Of a stretch of 64,000 nt of DNA, positions 7,721 to 16,829 are shown piece after piece. The first letter of the stretch is position 1; each line of letters opens with the position of its first letter. Source of the DNA: Hyphomicrobiales bacterium (lineage in GTDB: Bacteria; Pseudomonadota; Alphaproteobacteria; Rhizobiales; Rhizobiaceae); contig UCGV01000005.1 of NCBI GenBank assembly GCA_900471925.1, positions 62,001 to 126,000 of the forward strand. The letters run 5' to 3'. Below the pieces are notes generated by a model. The model was not told the origin of the DNA. It saw only the letters and a list, made by a program, of their open reading frames with translations, and searched no databases. A program made the translations under genes and the position numbers.

Positions 7721-8362
7721 TTAGAAGACCCGCCGAAACATCGGCGCGATGACTTCCACCATGCGGGCGATGACGAGATCCGGATTGTCGAGATCCATCT
7801 GATGATTGGTAAGAAGCTCAGTGCGCTGCCGGCTGCGGGTGACCTGCGAGCGAATGCCGAGCGCGCAGTTCAAACGCCAGCCGATATCCACCTCATCCAG
7901 CCAGGGCGCAATCCGTTTCAGTTGCGGAATGAAGGCCCGATGATGCTCTATGTCGTCGGTGATGCGGCGATAGTGCGGCGCTCCGTCGCGGCTGGAATGT
8001 GCCATGGAGGTAAAGTGCGAGAGCACCGGATAGCTCGAGGTCGGGTCCGTCGCCCAGCGAATCGACGGGCCGACGAGGGCTTTGATCACATCTTCAAGAT
8101 CAGGTGGGTTCGGTGCGCGGCGATCGACGGCTTTCTGCAGCAGGCTCAGCCGCTCGGCATTGAGCCGGCGATAGACACGCTCGGCGACCGCGGTAATCAG
8201 TTCCTCCTGGGAACCGAAATGATAGGCGATTGCCGAAGGCGTGGCCTGAGCCTGGATCGCGATCCGGCGTGCAGTCAGCTCTTCATGGGCATGCGCCTCG
8301 CAAAGCAGCGTTTCGCAAGCATCCATGAGGCGTTTTGCAGTGACATTCGTTCGACTGGACAT
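7721..8362 (-). CDS. TetR-family transcriptional regulator
   Basis: A 213-residue protein with an N-terminal TetR helix-turn-helix (residues about 8-55). The region reads AKRLMDACETLLCEAHAHEE, then TARRIAIQAQATPSAIAYHF and GSQEELITAVAERVYRR, where AIAYHFGSQEEL is the recognition-helix signature. The C-terminal ligand domain is divergent. The ATG at 8362 has GGAGGT 8 nt upstream. It lies directly upstream of the metallophosphoesterase/ABC operon on the same strand, with a long inverted repeat between, so it probably represses that operon. The ligand is unknown. Confidence 0.85.
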   Translation of the reverse strand: MSSRTNVTAKRLMDACETLLCEAHAHEELTARRIAIQAQATPSAIAYHFGSQEELITAVAERVYRRLNAERLSLLQKAVDRRAPNPPDLEDVIKALVGPSIRWATDPTSSYPVLSHFTSMAHSSRDGAPHYRRITDDIEHHRAFIPQLKRIAPWLDEVDIGWRLNCALGIRSQVTRSRQRTELLTNHQMDLDNPDLVIARMVEVIAPMFRRVF

Positions 8363-8509
8363 GAGGCAGGACCTCCGCCCCGAAGACCTAGGCCGCAAGT
8401 GTGTAGAGCAGATGACGCAAGGCGATGAAAGTTCGACAAACTCGATTGCCGGCTACCATACCGCAAGCGTTTTTCAAGGGAGGGCAGCCCTCCCTTGATG
8501 CCATTTCTC

Positions 8510-11500
8510 TCAGCCTCGCGAGAGCTTCCAGGTCCGGATTTCGAACGGCATGATGTCGGCAGATCCCGTTCGCTGCATCGGCTCCTCAAGGATATTCAGA
8601 GGCTGCGATAGGTTCCATCCGGACGAGAGATTGACGAACAGTTTGCCACGCCGGCCAGCCGGTTCGTAAAGGCGCAGGACCAGTCCATCGCCTTCTTCCG
8701 CCGGCTTCAGACCGGAAAAAGCGACCGGAATGCCGTCGATGGCAACCGGCGACGAGGTGCCCGCCGCAAGCCCGCTTGCCTCAATGCTCATCAGGGGCTG
8801 ATTGAGATCGATCGCCTCATCGAGAACGCCGCCCTCATCCCATGTGCCGGCGTGCGGCATCAGTGCATAGGTGAAGCTCTGTTCGCCTTCATCGGCCAGC
8901 GGATCCGGATAGACCGGACCGCGTACCAGGCTCATGCCGATCACATTGCCGCGCATGCTGTGGCCGTATTTGGCGTTGTTGAGCAGTGCGACACCAAAAC
9001 CCGGCTCGCTGATATCGACGAAGCGGTGAGCAACGGCCTCGAACATGGCCTGTTCCCATGATGTATTGGTATGGGTCGCGCGCTCGACGATGCCGAAGGC
9101 GCATTCGCAGGTAGCTTTTCTCGCCAATGCGGCGACCGGATTGAGCGTGCGCAGAAGCGTGCGGCGATCGTGCCAGTCGATCGTCGTTTCGATGTCGAGC
9201 CGTTTTGCGTTCGCCGTCAGGACATAGGTCTGGGTGACGCTCGAATTGCGGTAGCGATAAACGACGCGGATTGCGGCGCGGTGTGCGCCATTTTCCACGA
9301 GGCTGATGCTCTCGGGTTGGTCGAGGCGGACCGCCTTTTCCGCATAATCGGCGTCGATATCCCAGGCATCCCAATTGCGCGGCTTGTCTGCGGGATAGAC
9401 CCAGAGCTGATTTGCGGAGCCATCGATCGCTTCGCGACCGGTTGCCTTGTGGATGAGGCTCGCTACAGCACCGTCCTTGCCAATCTGGACCGAAAGGTGA
9501 GCGTTTTCAAGGCGATTGGCGCCCGCTGCAAGCTCTCCTACCGGTTTGAGCGATTGCCTGTCGAACACGGCGATCGACAGGGGAGCGACGATATCATTGG
9601 AGGAAATGACTGTGCCGTCGGCGAGTTTGGCGCTCAACGGGCGCGGTGCGAGGGACGGGTTTACGACCACGAGAGCGTCAGCGACCGCCCCCTTGGGGAG
9701 ATGCGCCGCGACCGACTTCAATGCCTTTTGCTGCTCTTCCTGAGCATGCCCGATGGCGCCGTCGAGCTCCTGTTCCGCATCCTGATAGACTTCGCGGATG
9801 CTGGAGCCCGGCAGGATATCGTGGAACTCGTTCTTCAACACGACGCGCCATTCCGGTTCGAGGCTGCGGGGCTTTTCGGCGCCCAGCATATGCGCCAGCG
9901 AAGCGATGGTTTCGGCGGTGATGAGTGCTCGTTCCGCCTGACGATGCTTACGCTTGACGCCGCTCTGCGAGGTCAGCGTGGCGCGATGCAATTCAAGATA
10001 GATTTCGCCGTCCCAGACCGGCAGGGTCTTTTCCGCTGCGACATGGTGCGCCTTCTCATAATAGCTTTTGACCGTACCCCAACGGGCCTGCGGGATAGCC
10101 GGAAAATCTCGAAGCTGCACCTCGCGCTCCACCATTTCAGGGGTGACGCCGCCGCCACCGTCGCCATAGCCGACAGCGAGAAGCGAGGTGTCATGCTGCA
10201 CCTTGCCGCGGAAATTCTTCCACGTGGGCACGAAGCAATCGGGCTGCACGAAGCCGTTATAGCCATGCATGGGATTGTCGAACGTATGGGTCAGAACCTG
10301 GCTACCGTCGAGCCCCTTCCACCAGAACAGGTCGGAGGGGATATGATTGGTCTCGCTCCAATTCACCTTGATCGTGAAGAAGCTGTCGATGCCGCCAAGC
10401 CGCAGGATCTGCGGCAACGCGCCGGAGAAACCGAAGCAATCCGGCAGCCAGCAGACCGTATGGCGCGTACCGAAAGTTTTTTCGAAATAACGCTGCCCAT
10501 AGAGCACCTGGCGGGCAAGGCTTTCGCCTGTTGGCATGTTGGTATCGGGCTCGACCCACATTCCGCCGATCGTTTCCCACTTGCCTTCGGCAACCTGTTT
10601 CTTGATACGCGCGAGAAGTTCGGGATCGTCCTCCTCCATCTGTGCGTAATAATGCGCCGTGGACTGGTTGAACCGGAAATCCTCCGAGCGTTCCATCAGC
10701 GAAAGCGCCGTGTTGAACGTGCGACGCATCTTCCTGCGTGTCTCGTTGTAGGGCCAGAGCCAGGCAAGATCGATATGGGCATGGCCGGTCAGCAGCAGTT
10801 CGCCATTCGGCGGGAACCGTTTCTGCAGAGCCTTCAATTGTGCGGTCAACGCCTCGAAGGCAGATGCTGCCGAGGCACTTTCAGCATCGCTGAGGCCGGC
10901 CGGGTTCTCCTGCAGGTCCGGTAGCTGCCAGATCTTCTGCTGCATGACGGCGCCTGACGTGCGCGCGATATAGGCATCCGTATCCGACGGCCAATCGAGG
11001 CTGCGAAGCGCCCGTTCCGCAGCATCCAGGAGATGCGGCACGACTTCATGGTCGGCGAGTATATCGATCGCCTCGACAATCTGCTTCAGGAGAAGATGCA
11101 GGCGATGAACTGGCTGGTCGAGCCAGATCAGCCGGGCCTTGTTGAGCTTCGGCGTACGGTTCGGCTCGCCGAAGGGAAAGCGGGCAACGCTTTCCGTCGC
11201 AATCGAAAAACGCCGTCCCTTCAGCGGGAACTCCTGATGGTATGGGTCGAGACCGAATGTCTCGCTCTGGCCGTCCGCATAGCTCAACGTGATCAAGCTC
11301 TCGCCGCCGAGGTCGAGCTGCAGACGTACGTGCTCCAGTGGCCAGGCTTCCGGCGCTTCGGCCTTCGCCGCAAAATGCACAGTCCCCTGGCGATGCGGCC
11401 AGTCCTGCTGATGAGCGATGGGCTGACCGTCAAAGGTCCAGCCATCGACCTTCACGCTTTGCCGATCCCGCCAATGCGCGAGTTCTGCGGTGCGGACTTT

Positions 11501-11536
11501 CAGACGATCGAGACGTTGGGCAATGGTCAGTGGCAT
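8510..11536 (-). CDS. Alpha-mannosidase, glycoside hydrolase family 38
   Basis: A 1008-residue enzyme of the usual length for bacterial GH38. The zinc-binding motif HAHIDLAWLWP is at residues 252-262, and WLPDCFGFS places the probable catalytic nucleophile at Asp366. The central three-helix bundle follows (KNEFHDILPGSSI), then the long C-terminal beta-sandwich region. It lacks a signal peptide, so it should cleave imported alpha-mannosides in the cytoplasm by the retaining mechanism. The ATG at 11536 has AGGA at a suitable distance. Its promoter carries a 32-bp element matching the promoter of the ABC operon at 16938, so it probably processes the sugar brought in by that importer. Confidence 0.92.
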   Translation of the reverse strand: MPLTIAQRLDRLKVRTAELAHWRDRQSVKVDGWTFDGQPIAHQQDWPHRQGTVHFAAKAEAPEAWPLEHVRLQLDLGGESLITLSYADGQSETFGLDPYHQEFPLKGRRFSIATESVARFPFGEPNRTPKLNKARLIWLDQPVHRLHLLLKQIVEAIDILADHEVVPHLLDAAERALRSLDWPSDTDAYIARTSGAVMQQKIWQLPDLQENPAGLSDAESASAASAFEALTAQLKALQKRFPPNGELLLTGHAHIDLAWLWPYNETRRKMRRTFNTALSLMERSEDFRFNQSTAHYYAQMEEDDPELLARIKKQVAEGKWETIGGMWVEPDTNMPTGESLARQVLYGQRYFEKTFGTRHTVCWLPDCFGFSGALPQILRLGGIDSFFTIKVNWSETNHIPSDLFWWKGLDGSQVLTHTFDNPMHGYNGFVQPDCFVPTWKNFRGKVQHDTSLLAVGYGDGGGGVTPEMVEREVQLRDFPAIPQARWGTVKSYYEKAHHVAAEKTLPVWDGEIYLELHRATLTSQSGVKRKHRQAERALITAETIASLAHMLGAEKPRSLEPEWRVVLKNEFHDILPGSSIREVYQDAEQELDGAIGHAQEEQQKALKSVAAHLPKGAVADALVVVNPSLAPRPLSAKLADGTVISSNDIVAPLSIAVFDRQSLKPVGELAAGANRLENAHLSVQIGKDGAVASLIHKATGREAIDGSANQLWVYPADKPRNWDAWDIDADYAEKAVRLDQPESISLVENGAHRAAIRVVYRYRNSSVTQTYVLTANAKRLDIETTIDWHDRRTLLRTLNPVAALARKATCECAFGIVERATHTNTSWEQAMFEAVAHRFVDISEPGFGVALLNNAKYGHSMRGNVIGMSLVRGPVYPDPLADEGEQSFTYALMPHAGTWDEGGVLDEAIDLNQPLMSIEASGLAAGTSSPVAIDGIPVAFSGLKPAEEGDGLVLRLYEPAGRRGKLFVNLSSGWNLSQPLNILEEPMQRTGSADIMPFEIRTWKLSRG

Positions 11537-11658
11537 GGCGTGTCCTATGGGATGTCGACGACGGTTTTGAAACATGTTTTCCGGGGGAGACAAGAGAAGC
11601 GCGCGCAGCAGCGACTGGTCGCGACCTGCCTCCTCCAAACAGGTCCAACCGACACGCC

Positions 11659-11690
11659 TTAGATTAAGTTACTTTGCTTTCACGTCAAGC
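11659..11690 (-). promoter_or_regulatory. Shared promoter element of alpha-mannosidase gene
   Basis: Read on the minus strand, these 32 bp match the element at 16830-16861 at 29 positions, in the same orientation relative to the gene. It includes a TTGACG -35-like box and the core CAAAGTAACTTAATCT, containing the AAGT-A-ACTT inverted repeat. It ends about 122 nt before the start codon. Conservation beyond -35/-10 boxes suggests a common regulator, plausibly the ROK protein at 20116. Confidence 0.65.
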
Positions 11691-11745
11691 GCGAGAGAAG
11701 TCGGTTGCGAAGTCCGTCGGCATCGCACCTTCTTTCTTTCAAACA

Positions 11746-11759
11746 AACTATCGCTAGTT
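11746..11759. promoter_or_regulatory. Inverted repeat upstream of TetR gene
   Basis: AACTA and TAGTT flank TCGC, 78 bp before the TetR start. TetR proteins often regulate themselves through such sites, but the arms are only 5 bp, so chance is possible. Confidence 0.3.
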
Positions 11760-11837
11760 AGGTTCTGCACCGAGCGATTTTCACTTACAGACAATTCCCA
11801 CACATCCAACTCGAACCAGAACCGCATCGAGCCCAGT

Positions 11838-12395
11838 ATGTCAGCGCGAAAAGACATTTTAGAAGCTGCCAAGAAGTCAGCGCAGGCCCACGGCTATGGT
11901 GGCCTCAATATCCGTGATCTCGCCGCCGAAGTGGGCATCAAAGCAGCCAGCCTTTATTATCATTTCGAGAGCAAGGCAGACCTCGCCTCAGCTGTCGCAA
12001 AGCGATACTGGCAGGACGCAGCTGCCGATCTCGAAAGGATATGGGACGAGAACTCCGATCCCCTTGAGCGACTACGCCTCTTCCCGGGAACCTTTCGCCG
12101 AGCGCTGGAAAATGAGAACCGGATGTGCCTTTGCAGCTTCATGGGCGCCGAATATGATGACCTGCCGGATCTGGTGAAGAGAGAGGTTCAGATCTTCGCC
12201 GACGTCAATGTCGCATGGCTACAGAAGGCCCTTGTTGCGACTGGCTCCGTCGCGCCGGAAGTGAGCGAAGGTCGCGCCAAAGCCGTATTCGCCGCCGTGG
12301 CTGGGGCGCAGCTGATAGCGAGAAGTCGTGCAGACATCTCGCTCTACGACACGTTCATCGACAACTACCGCGCGGCAGGGCTTTTGCCTGCCTGA
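11838..12395 (+). CDS. TetR/AcrR-family transcriptional regulator
   Basis: A 185-residue protein starting MSARKDILEAAKKSAQAHGY. The TetR DNA-binding domain covers residues 1-55, with GGLNIRDLAAEVGIKAAS and LYYHFESKADLASAVA as the recognition helix region. The C-terminal domain contains a close cysteine pair, MCLCSFMGAEYDDLP (Cys97 and Cys99), which could sense oxidants or electrophiles, though this is only a possibility. It is divergent from the alpha-mannosidase and convergent with the alcohol dehydrogenase. Targets could include its own promoter, the mannosidase, or the dehydrogenase operon whose promoter is elsewhere. Confidence 0.85.
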   Translation: MSARKDILEAAKKSAQAHGYGGLNIRDLAAEVGIKAASLYYHFESKADLASAVAKRYWQDAAADLERIWDENSDPLERLRLFPGTFRRALENENRMCLCSFMGAEYDDLPDLVKREVQIFADVNVAWLQKALVATGSVAPEVSEGRAKAVFAAVAGAQLIARSRADISLYDTFIDNYRAAGLLPA

Positions 12396-12467
12396 TGCTT
12401 TCAAAGCATCAGCGACCATTGTTCCCAATTGCGTTGACGACCGATCGGGCGCCTAGATGGCGCGACG

Positions 12468-12506
12468 AGCGACGCGGATCCGCTACCGATCCGCGTCGCT
12501 ATGTTT
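12468..12506. terminator. Bidirectional terminator between TetR and alcohol dehydrogenase genes
   Basis: AGCGACGCGGATC pairs perfectly with GATCCGCGTCGCT (13 bp, 7-nt loop), followed by TTTT on the plus strand. It lies between convergent genes. A smaller hairpin (CTGATGCT, loop TTCAA) covers the TetR stop codon at 12392-12412. Confidence 0.7.
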
Positions 12507-12541
12507 TGCCCCTCACCTACTGCGGTGAATTCAGGCTTCGA

Positions 12542-13594
12542 TCAGAATTTCAGCACCGATCTACCGACGATCTCGTTGTTCCTCAGGCGATCGAGATACG
12601 GATTGATCTGTTCGAAGGAGAACGTCTCGATCGTATGGCGGATCTTGTTCTTGGCGGCCAACGCCATAACCTCGGCCAGGTCGGTGTTGTTGCCCCAGAA
12701 CGATCCCTGAAGCGTCTGTTCTCGAGACACACGGGGAAACAACGGAATGTTGATGCGGTCGGCGACGAAGCCAACATCGACATAGTGACCGCTGATCGCC
12801 AGCAATCCCATCGCAAGTTCTACCGTCTCGGTCGCGCCGGCGCAGTCTATCGCCGCGTCGATGTCGCCCTGCCCGGTCGCCGCCTTCAGTTCAGCGGCTA
12901 TGTCGCCGACGGATTTTCCTTTGATATTGATGATATCATCGGCGCCGTATTCCTTGGCAAGCGCAAGCTTTTCGGGATTGCGCGCAAAGGCGACGACCCT
13001 CGCCCCGCTACTGAGCAGTTTTGCATATTGCACCGCATAGGCACCGAGGCCGCCGATACCGAAGACGCCGATCACCCGGTCCGGACCGAGCACACCGGCA
13101 TTGCGAAGCTTCTTGATGCCACGGTAAGGCGTCAGTCCGGCATCGGTCAGCGGCGCGATCTCTTCGAACTTCAGACGTTTATCGACCTTGATGACATAGC
13201 GGGCCGGAACCGGGATATATTCCGCGAATCCGCCATAGGCGCCAAATCCCGGCCAGCGCACATTGGCGCAGATCTGCGTATTGCCAACAAGGCAATGCCG
13301 GCACGTGCCGTCGCCCCATCCGGGTGCCACGACGACATGGTCGCCTTCCTTCAGCGCGGATTTCGGCACCAGACTCCCAACCTTGTCGATGACGCCGGTG
13401 ATCTCGTGGCCTGGCGTGATGGGCCGCGGCAGATCGGAATAGTTGTTGAAGAAACCATCGACGAGCAGGACGTCTGACCGGCACATTCCGCAGGCCTTGA
13501 TGCTGACCAGAACTTCGTCCGGCTGAATATCGGGAACCGGGACTTCCTCAAGGACGAGTGGTTTGTTGTATTCGTGCAGGCGGGCCGCTTTCAT
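12542..13594 (-). CDS. Zinc-dependent alcohol dehydrogenase
   Basis: A 350-residue medium-chain dehydrogenase. Catalytic zinc ligands are visible in KACGMCRSD (Cys, about residue 37) and PGHEITG (His-Glu). The structural zinc lobe is reduced, with visible cysteines in the DGTCRHCLVGNTQIC stretch. The nucleotide-binding motif is GVFGIGGLGAYAVQYAK. It should oxidise alcohols to aldehydes, or the reverse, with NAD(H) in the cytoplasm. The ATG at 13594 has GAGGAG upstream. It is the second gene after the GlcG/HbpS-like protein, 56 bp apart, a pairing seen in alcohol and glycolate oxidation loci. The physiological alcohol is not evident. Confidence 0.9.
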   Translation of the reverse strand: MKAARLHEYNKPLVLEEVPVPDIQPDEVLVSIKACGMCRSDVLLVDGFFNNYSDLPRPITPGHEITGVIDKVGSLVPKSALKEGDHVVVAPGWGDGTCRHCLVGNTQICANVRWPGFGAYGGFAEYIPVPARYVIKVDKRLKFEEIAPLTDAGLTPYRGIKKLRNAGVLGPDRVIGVFGIGGLGAYAVQYAKLLSSGARVVAFARNPEKLALAKEYGADDIINIKGKSVGDIAAELKAATGQGDIDAAIDCAGATETVELAMGLLAISGHYVDVGFVADRINIPLFPRVSREQTLQGSFWGNNTDLAEVMALAAKNKIRHTIETFSFEQINPYLDRLRNNEIVGRSVLKF

Positions 13595-13650
13595 ATCTTT
13601 TCTCCTCTTGGGCTTGGTTGGATATCCGGCCAAACGATTTTGTCCGGACC

Positions 13651-14070
13651 TCACGCGGGGGCGGCGATTGCGGTAATGGCTGCTTCGGCAACGGCGATAT
13701 CCTGCTCGACGGATCCGGCACTCGCTCCAACGGCGCCGATGATCCTGTTGTCGCGAACGATTGGAATGCCGCCGCCGAAAATGACCACGCTACCTCGATT
13801 TGTCTGATGGATGCCGTAGAGCGGCTGTCCGGGCTGCGCGAGCGTCGCAAGATAGGCCGTCGTCTTGTCGAAGATCCGCGCCGTTACCGCCTTGTTGATT
13901 GCCAGTTCGATGCTGCCGATCAGTGCGTCGTCCTGACGGACAAAAGCCACCAGATGACCGCCGACATCGACGATGGCAATGTTGTAGGCGATGCCGAATG
14001 TGGCCGCCTTTGCCTCGGCGGCACTCAGCATAAGCTTTGCTTCTTCAAGTCTGATCGATGCGTTCGACAT
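13651..14070 (-). CDS. GlcG/HbpS family (heme-degrading domain) protein
   Basis: A 139-residue protein of the DUF336/HbpS-like fold. It shows LEEAKLMLSAAEAKAATFG, the family strand NIAIVDVGGHLVAFVRQDD, the helix INKAVTARIFDKTT, and the glycine-rich GAVGASAGSVEQDIAVAEA near the C-terminus. HbpS relatives bind heme or cobalamin; GlcG lies with glycolate oxidase. It is probably cotranscribed with the alcohol dehydrogenase that follows, so a redox-accessory role fits, though no activity can be read from sequence. The start at 14070 matches the usual family start; an in-frame frame extends 75 nt further upstream without a better ribosome binding site. Confidence 0.8.
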   Translation of the reverse strand: MSNASIRLEEAKLMLSAAEAKAATFGIAYNIAIVDVGGHLVAFVRQDDALIGSIELAINKAVTARIFDKTTAYLATLAQPGQPLYGIHQTNRGSVVIFGGGIPIVRDNRIIGAVGASAGSVEQDIAVAEAAITAIAAPA

Positions 14071-14465
14071 TGCTTCGGCATCCTCGGCGCACAGCGGCGA
14101 CCAACCATTGAATTGATGCCCAACGGTAACATCCAGGGGGAGCAACGACCTGTTAAAGGCCGTGAAATCGGGGGAATTCTCAAACCCGCCCGGGGAGTCG
14201 GCACGACAATCGGCGGATCGAAGCGAATAAATATTGTCTCATTCCGGCCATGGCGGCTTCACGCCCCTTAACACGCGCCAGCGGCGAACCCGACATCTGG
14301 AAGATGTCACAGATATCGCAGGCAAGATCGAATGCCGCTGGTTGAGGCAAGCGCGATCCGTATTCGAGGAGAATCAAAGAGTTGCAGGCGGCAATTGGAA
14401 AATTGTTGACGGCATCTCCGAAAGGACGTGATACACAAGCAGCTGAAGCTCTTGGGAAGACGGCT
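14071..14465. other. Long divergent intergenic region, GlcG-like / ROK
   Basis: These 395 bp separate two divergent genes. A minus-strand frame stays open from inside the ROK gene to 14180 and contains fairly protein-like text (DAVNNFPIAACNSLILLEYG), but I found no convincing start with a ribosome binding site inside the gap and recognise no family. Otherwise I see no clear promoter or hairpin. Confidence 0.4.
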
Positions 14466-15605
14466 ATGCGGTATCTTCGATCAGGGCCGCGTCGACGTGA
14501 TCCACAGGTGACAGGCGTTACGCGTGCCAAATCAATCGGTTTGCGATCCGGTGAGATCGCCGACCGGAATATCCGCGTCATCCTCGAAGCAATTCGCCGA
14601 CATGGGCCGCTGACCCGCATGGAGCTGGGCCGCCACTCTGGCTTGACCGGTCCGGGGATCACCAACATTCTCCGGCGCCTGTCGGAGGGCAAGCTGATCA
14701 CCTCCAATCGCCGCGCCGGCCTCGGCGGTGGAGCAACCGCCACGGAATTTGCGCTTCGCCCGGAAGGCGCCTTCTCGATCGGCGTCAAGGTCCGCCAGAG
14801 CCGCGGCGAGATCGTGCTGATCGATCTCAGCGGCCAGGTTCACGACCGACGTTATTTCACCCTCGAGCCGGAGACCAGGACCGCCGGGATCAATGCGGCG
14901 ATCAAGGATATGGGCGATCGTCACGCCGCGTTGCCGATTGCAGGCATCGGCATTGCCAGCAACGACTGGACGGGTGAGGCGAGCGAGCAGATTGCCAATA
15001 CAGCGACGATGGCTGGCCCCTATGTCGAAAACGAGTGCACGGCGAGCCTGCTTGCCGAACGGATGATCGGCAGTCCGGCACCTGAAGGCGGGCTTGCGAT
15101 GGTGCTTATCGACGAGGATATCCAGGCTGGCTTTCTGGTTCGCGGCATTCCCTATTCAGGCGTTCATGGCCGGGCAGGCAGTATCGGCGAGATGCTGACC
15201 GGCCCCGACAATGTCCAGCTCAACGCGGTTGCAGGCTTCGATGCCTTGCGCTCCCGCATCGGCAATGACGCCTTCACCCGTCTGATCGCCGGCGAGGAAG
15301 TATCTTCCCCGACGCTCAACCAATGGATCCGCGAGACGGCAAGCCACCTGCTCGACCCGATCATTGCCATTGCCGGCTTCGTCGCGCCGAGCGTCGTGAT
15401 GATCGGCAGTGACCTGCCGCAGAGCGTGATCGAAGCGCTCATTCACCAATTGTCGATCGAACGGCGCGACACTTCGACCCGACCGTTTTTAACGCCATGG
15501 TTTTCGCCGATGAAGGCAGCAAGCTTCAGCGGCGGCGGCGTTGCATTGGGGGCGGCATTGCTGCCCTTCCTAAACACTTTGTTGCCGCCGCCCGCTTCAG
15601 CTTAA
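14466..15605 (+). CDS. ROK-family transcriptional regulator
   Basis: A 379-residue protein: an N-terminal MarR-like winged helix (residues about 30-85, with RHGPLTRMELGRHSGLTGPG then ITNILRRLSEGKLI) and a C-terminal ROK domain. The ROK nucleotide/sugar region shows the ENECTASLLAERMIG helix and HGRAGSIGEML, but the CXCGXXGC zinc motif of ROK kinases is missing, so it is a regulator rather than a sugar kinase. The start is uncertain; I chose the ATG at 14466, and the frame opens further upstream. It precedes the convergent oxidoreductase gene and may control the neighbouring sugar operons. Confidence 0.82.
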   Translation: MRYLRSGPRRRDPQVTGVTRAKSIGLRSGEIADRNIRVILEAIRRHGPLTRMELGRHSGLTGPGITNILRRLSEGKLITSNRRAGLGGGATATEFALRPEGAFSIGVKVRQSRGEIVLIDLSGQVHDRRYFTLEPETRTAGINAAIKDMGDRHAALPIAGIGIASNDWTGEASEQIANTATMAGPYVENECTASLLAERMIGSPAPEGGLAMVLIDEDIQAGFLVRGIPYSGVHGRAGSIGEMLTGPDNVQLNAVAGFDALRSRIGNDAFTRLIAGEEVSSPTLNQWIRETASHLLDPIIAIAGFVAPSVVMIGSDLPQSVIEALIHQLSIERRDTSTRPFLTPWFSPMKAASFSGGGVALGAALLPFLNTLLPPPASA

Positions 15606-15614
15606 GTCGCAGCG

Positions 15615-16661
15615 TCAGGCAAGCGCTTCATCCGTATGGCTGGCATCCGATGCCAGCGCTTTGTCCAGGACCTTCTGGATATTGGCCGCACGCCGGAAGG
15701 ATGGTTCCTGCGTCTTGCCCGCCCTCACCGCCTGTACGAAGCGCTGATAGTTGGTTTCGACTGGATCGAAGGCAACGTCCCGCCATGTCGCGGTATGGAC
15801 ATCGTCACCGAGGCAGGCCCGCAGCGTCGATTTTCCGGTATCGTAGATCATCTCTATCGAGCCGGTCTCGCCATAGACCCTCAACCGCAGCTGATCCATT
15901 TGGCCGGCGGCCGTGCGCGTTGCCTGGATCGTGCCGATCGCACCGGTGGTGAAATCGACATTCATCGTGAAGCTATCATTCGCATCGAGATCATACTCGC
16001 CGATCTTGTCGCCTGGCGCCTTGTTGAACGTCTTCAACCGCGCGAAGACATGAGCAACGTCGAGTCCCGATCCGTAAGATGCGAAATCGACGATATGAAT
16101 GCCTATATCGCCGAGCGCGCCATTCGAACCGTGCTTCTTGCTGAGACGCCACAGCCATTTGCTTTCGCTCTTCCAGTCGCCCCAATGGCGGCCGACAAGC
16201 CAGCTTTGCAGATGCGAAGCCTCGACATGGCGGACTGCGCCGATTTCACCGGCGAGCACCATCTGCCGACCTTTTTGCAGGGCCGGAGAATTGCGGTAGG
16301 TGAAATTGACCATGCCAACCTTTCCTGCCCGTTCGATCGCCTCGGTCATTTCCATCGCCTTGACGGCATCAGTCGCGAGCGGCTTTTCGCAGAAGACATG
16401 CTTGTCAGCGGCGATCGCCTGCATGGTCGTCGGGTGGTGAACACGATCCGGCGTCACATTTGCAACCGCATCGAACTCGCCCCAGGCGAGTGCTTCTTCG
16501 AGCGAACTGAAATGATTGGGAATGCCGTGCTGGGTGCAAAAGGCTGCAAGCCTGTCCGGCTCGACATCCACGCCCCCGACGACGCTGACGCCTTCGATTG
16601 CCTTGAAATTTGCGGCATGCTGGTTGGCCATGCCACCAGTGCCGAGAATGAGTAAGCGCAT
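15615..16661 (-). CDS. Gfo/Idh/MocA family oxidoreductase
   Basis: A 348-residue NAD(P)-dependent dehydrogenase. The Rossmann motif LILGTGGMANQHAANF is at the N-terminus and the EKP motif in KHVFCEKPLATDA (Glu-Lys-Pro, about residue 95), which carries the catalytic lysine. A C-terminal substrate domain has GSNGALGDIGIHIVDFA with its conserved Asp and His. It oxidises or epimerises a sugar or inositol. GGAGGAT precedes the ATG at 16661. It is divergent from the ABC operon starting at 16938, sharing a 276-bp intergenic region, so it probably acts on the same imported sugar, together with the TIM-barrel epimerase at 21380. Confidence 0.9.
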   Translation of the reverse strand: MRLLILGTGGMANQHAANFKAIEGVSVVGGVDVEPDRLAAFCTQHGIPNHFSSLEEALAWGEFDAVANVTPDRVHHPTTMQAIAADKHVFCEKPLATDAVKAMEMTEAIERAGKVGMVNFTYRNSPALQKGRQMVLAGEIGAVRHVEASHLQSWLVGRHWGDWKSESKWLWRLSKKHGSNGALGDIGIHIVDFASYGSGLDVAHVFARLKTFNKAPGDKIGEYDLDANDSFTMNVDFTTGAIGTIQATRTAAGQMDQLRLRVYGETGSIEMIYDTGKSTLRACLGDDVHTATWRDVAFDPVETNYQRFVQAVRAGKTQEPSFRRAANIQKVLDKALASDASHTDEALA

Positions 16662-16723
16662 TCTATCCTCCATAGAGCACACATTCCGGCTGCGGCTACA
16701 GCCGGGAAAAGTTACACCACCCC

Positions 16724-16741
16724 ATCGCAAGTGACTGCGAT
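16724..16741. promoter_or_regulatory. Inverted repeat upstream of oxidoreductase gene
   Basis: ATCGCA and TGCGAT are perfect 6-bp arms around AGTGAC, 62 bp before the oxidoreductase start and in the divergent promoter region. It could be a regulator site; no second copy was noticed. Confidence 0.3.
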
Positions 16742-16829
16742 AGCTTCATATTTTCGGCAGGGAATTGTCCGGTGGAAGCCCGTCAGCTGCTGTTGATCGT
16801 CGCCAGCATCTTATTCCTCCCAAGCTCTG

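Larger units (their letters stand above)
11537..11837. other. Intergenic region between divergent mannosidase and TetR genes
   Basis: These 301 bp hold the promoters of two divergent genes. Visible elements are the shared promoter element at 11659-11690, facing the mannosidase, and a small inverted repeat at 11746-11759, nearer the TetR gene. I see no coding frame with a ribosome binding site. Confidence 0.6.

Noticed and set aside
9071..10924. Long plus-strand open frame of 617 codons
   Set aside because: It lies entirely antisense to the GH38 alpha-mannosidase, whose motifs are intact, and has no recognisable domain; it is a by-product of high GC content.
12215..13477. Plus-strand open frame of 420 codons
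   Set aside because: Overlaps the end of the TetR gene, the terminator and the alcohol dehydrogenase in antisense; no ribosome binding site.
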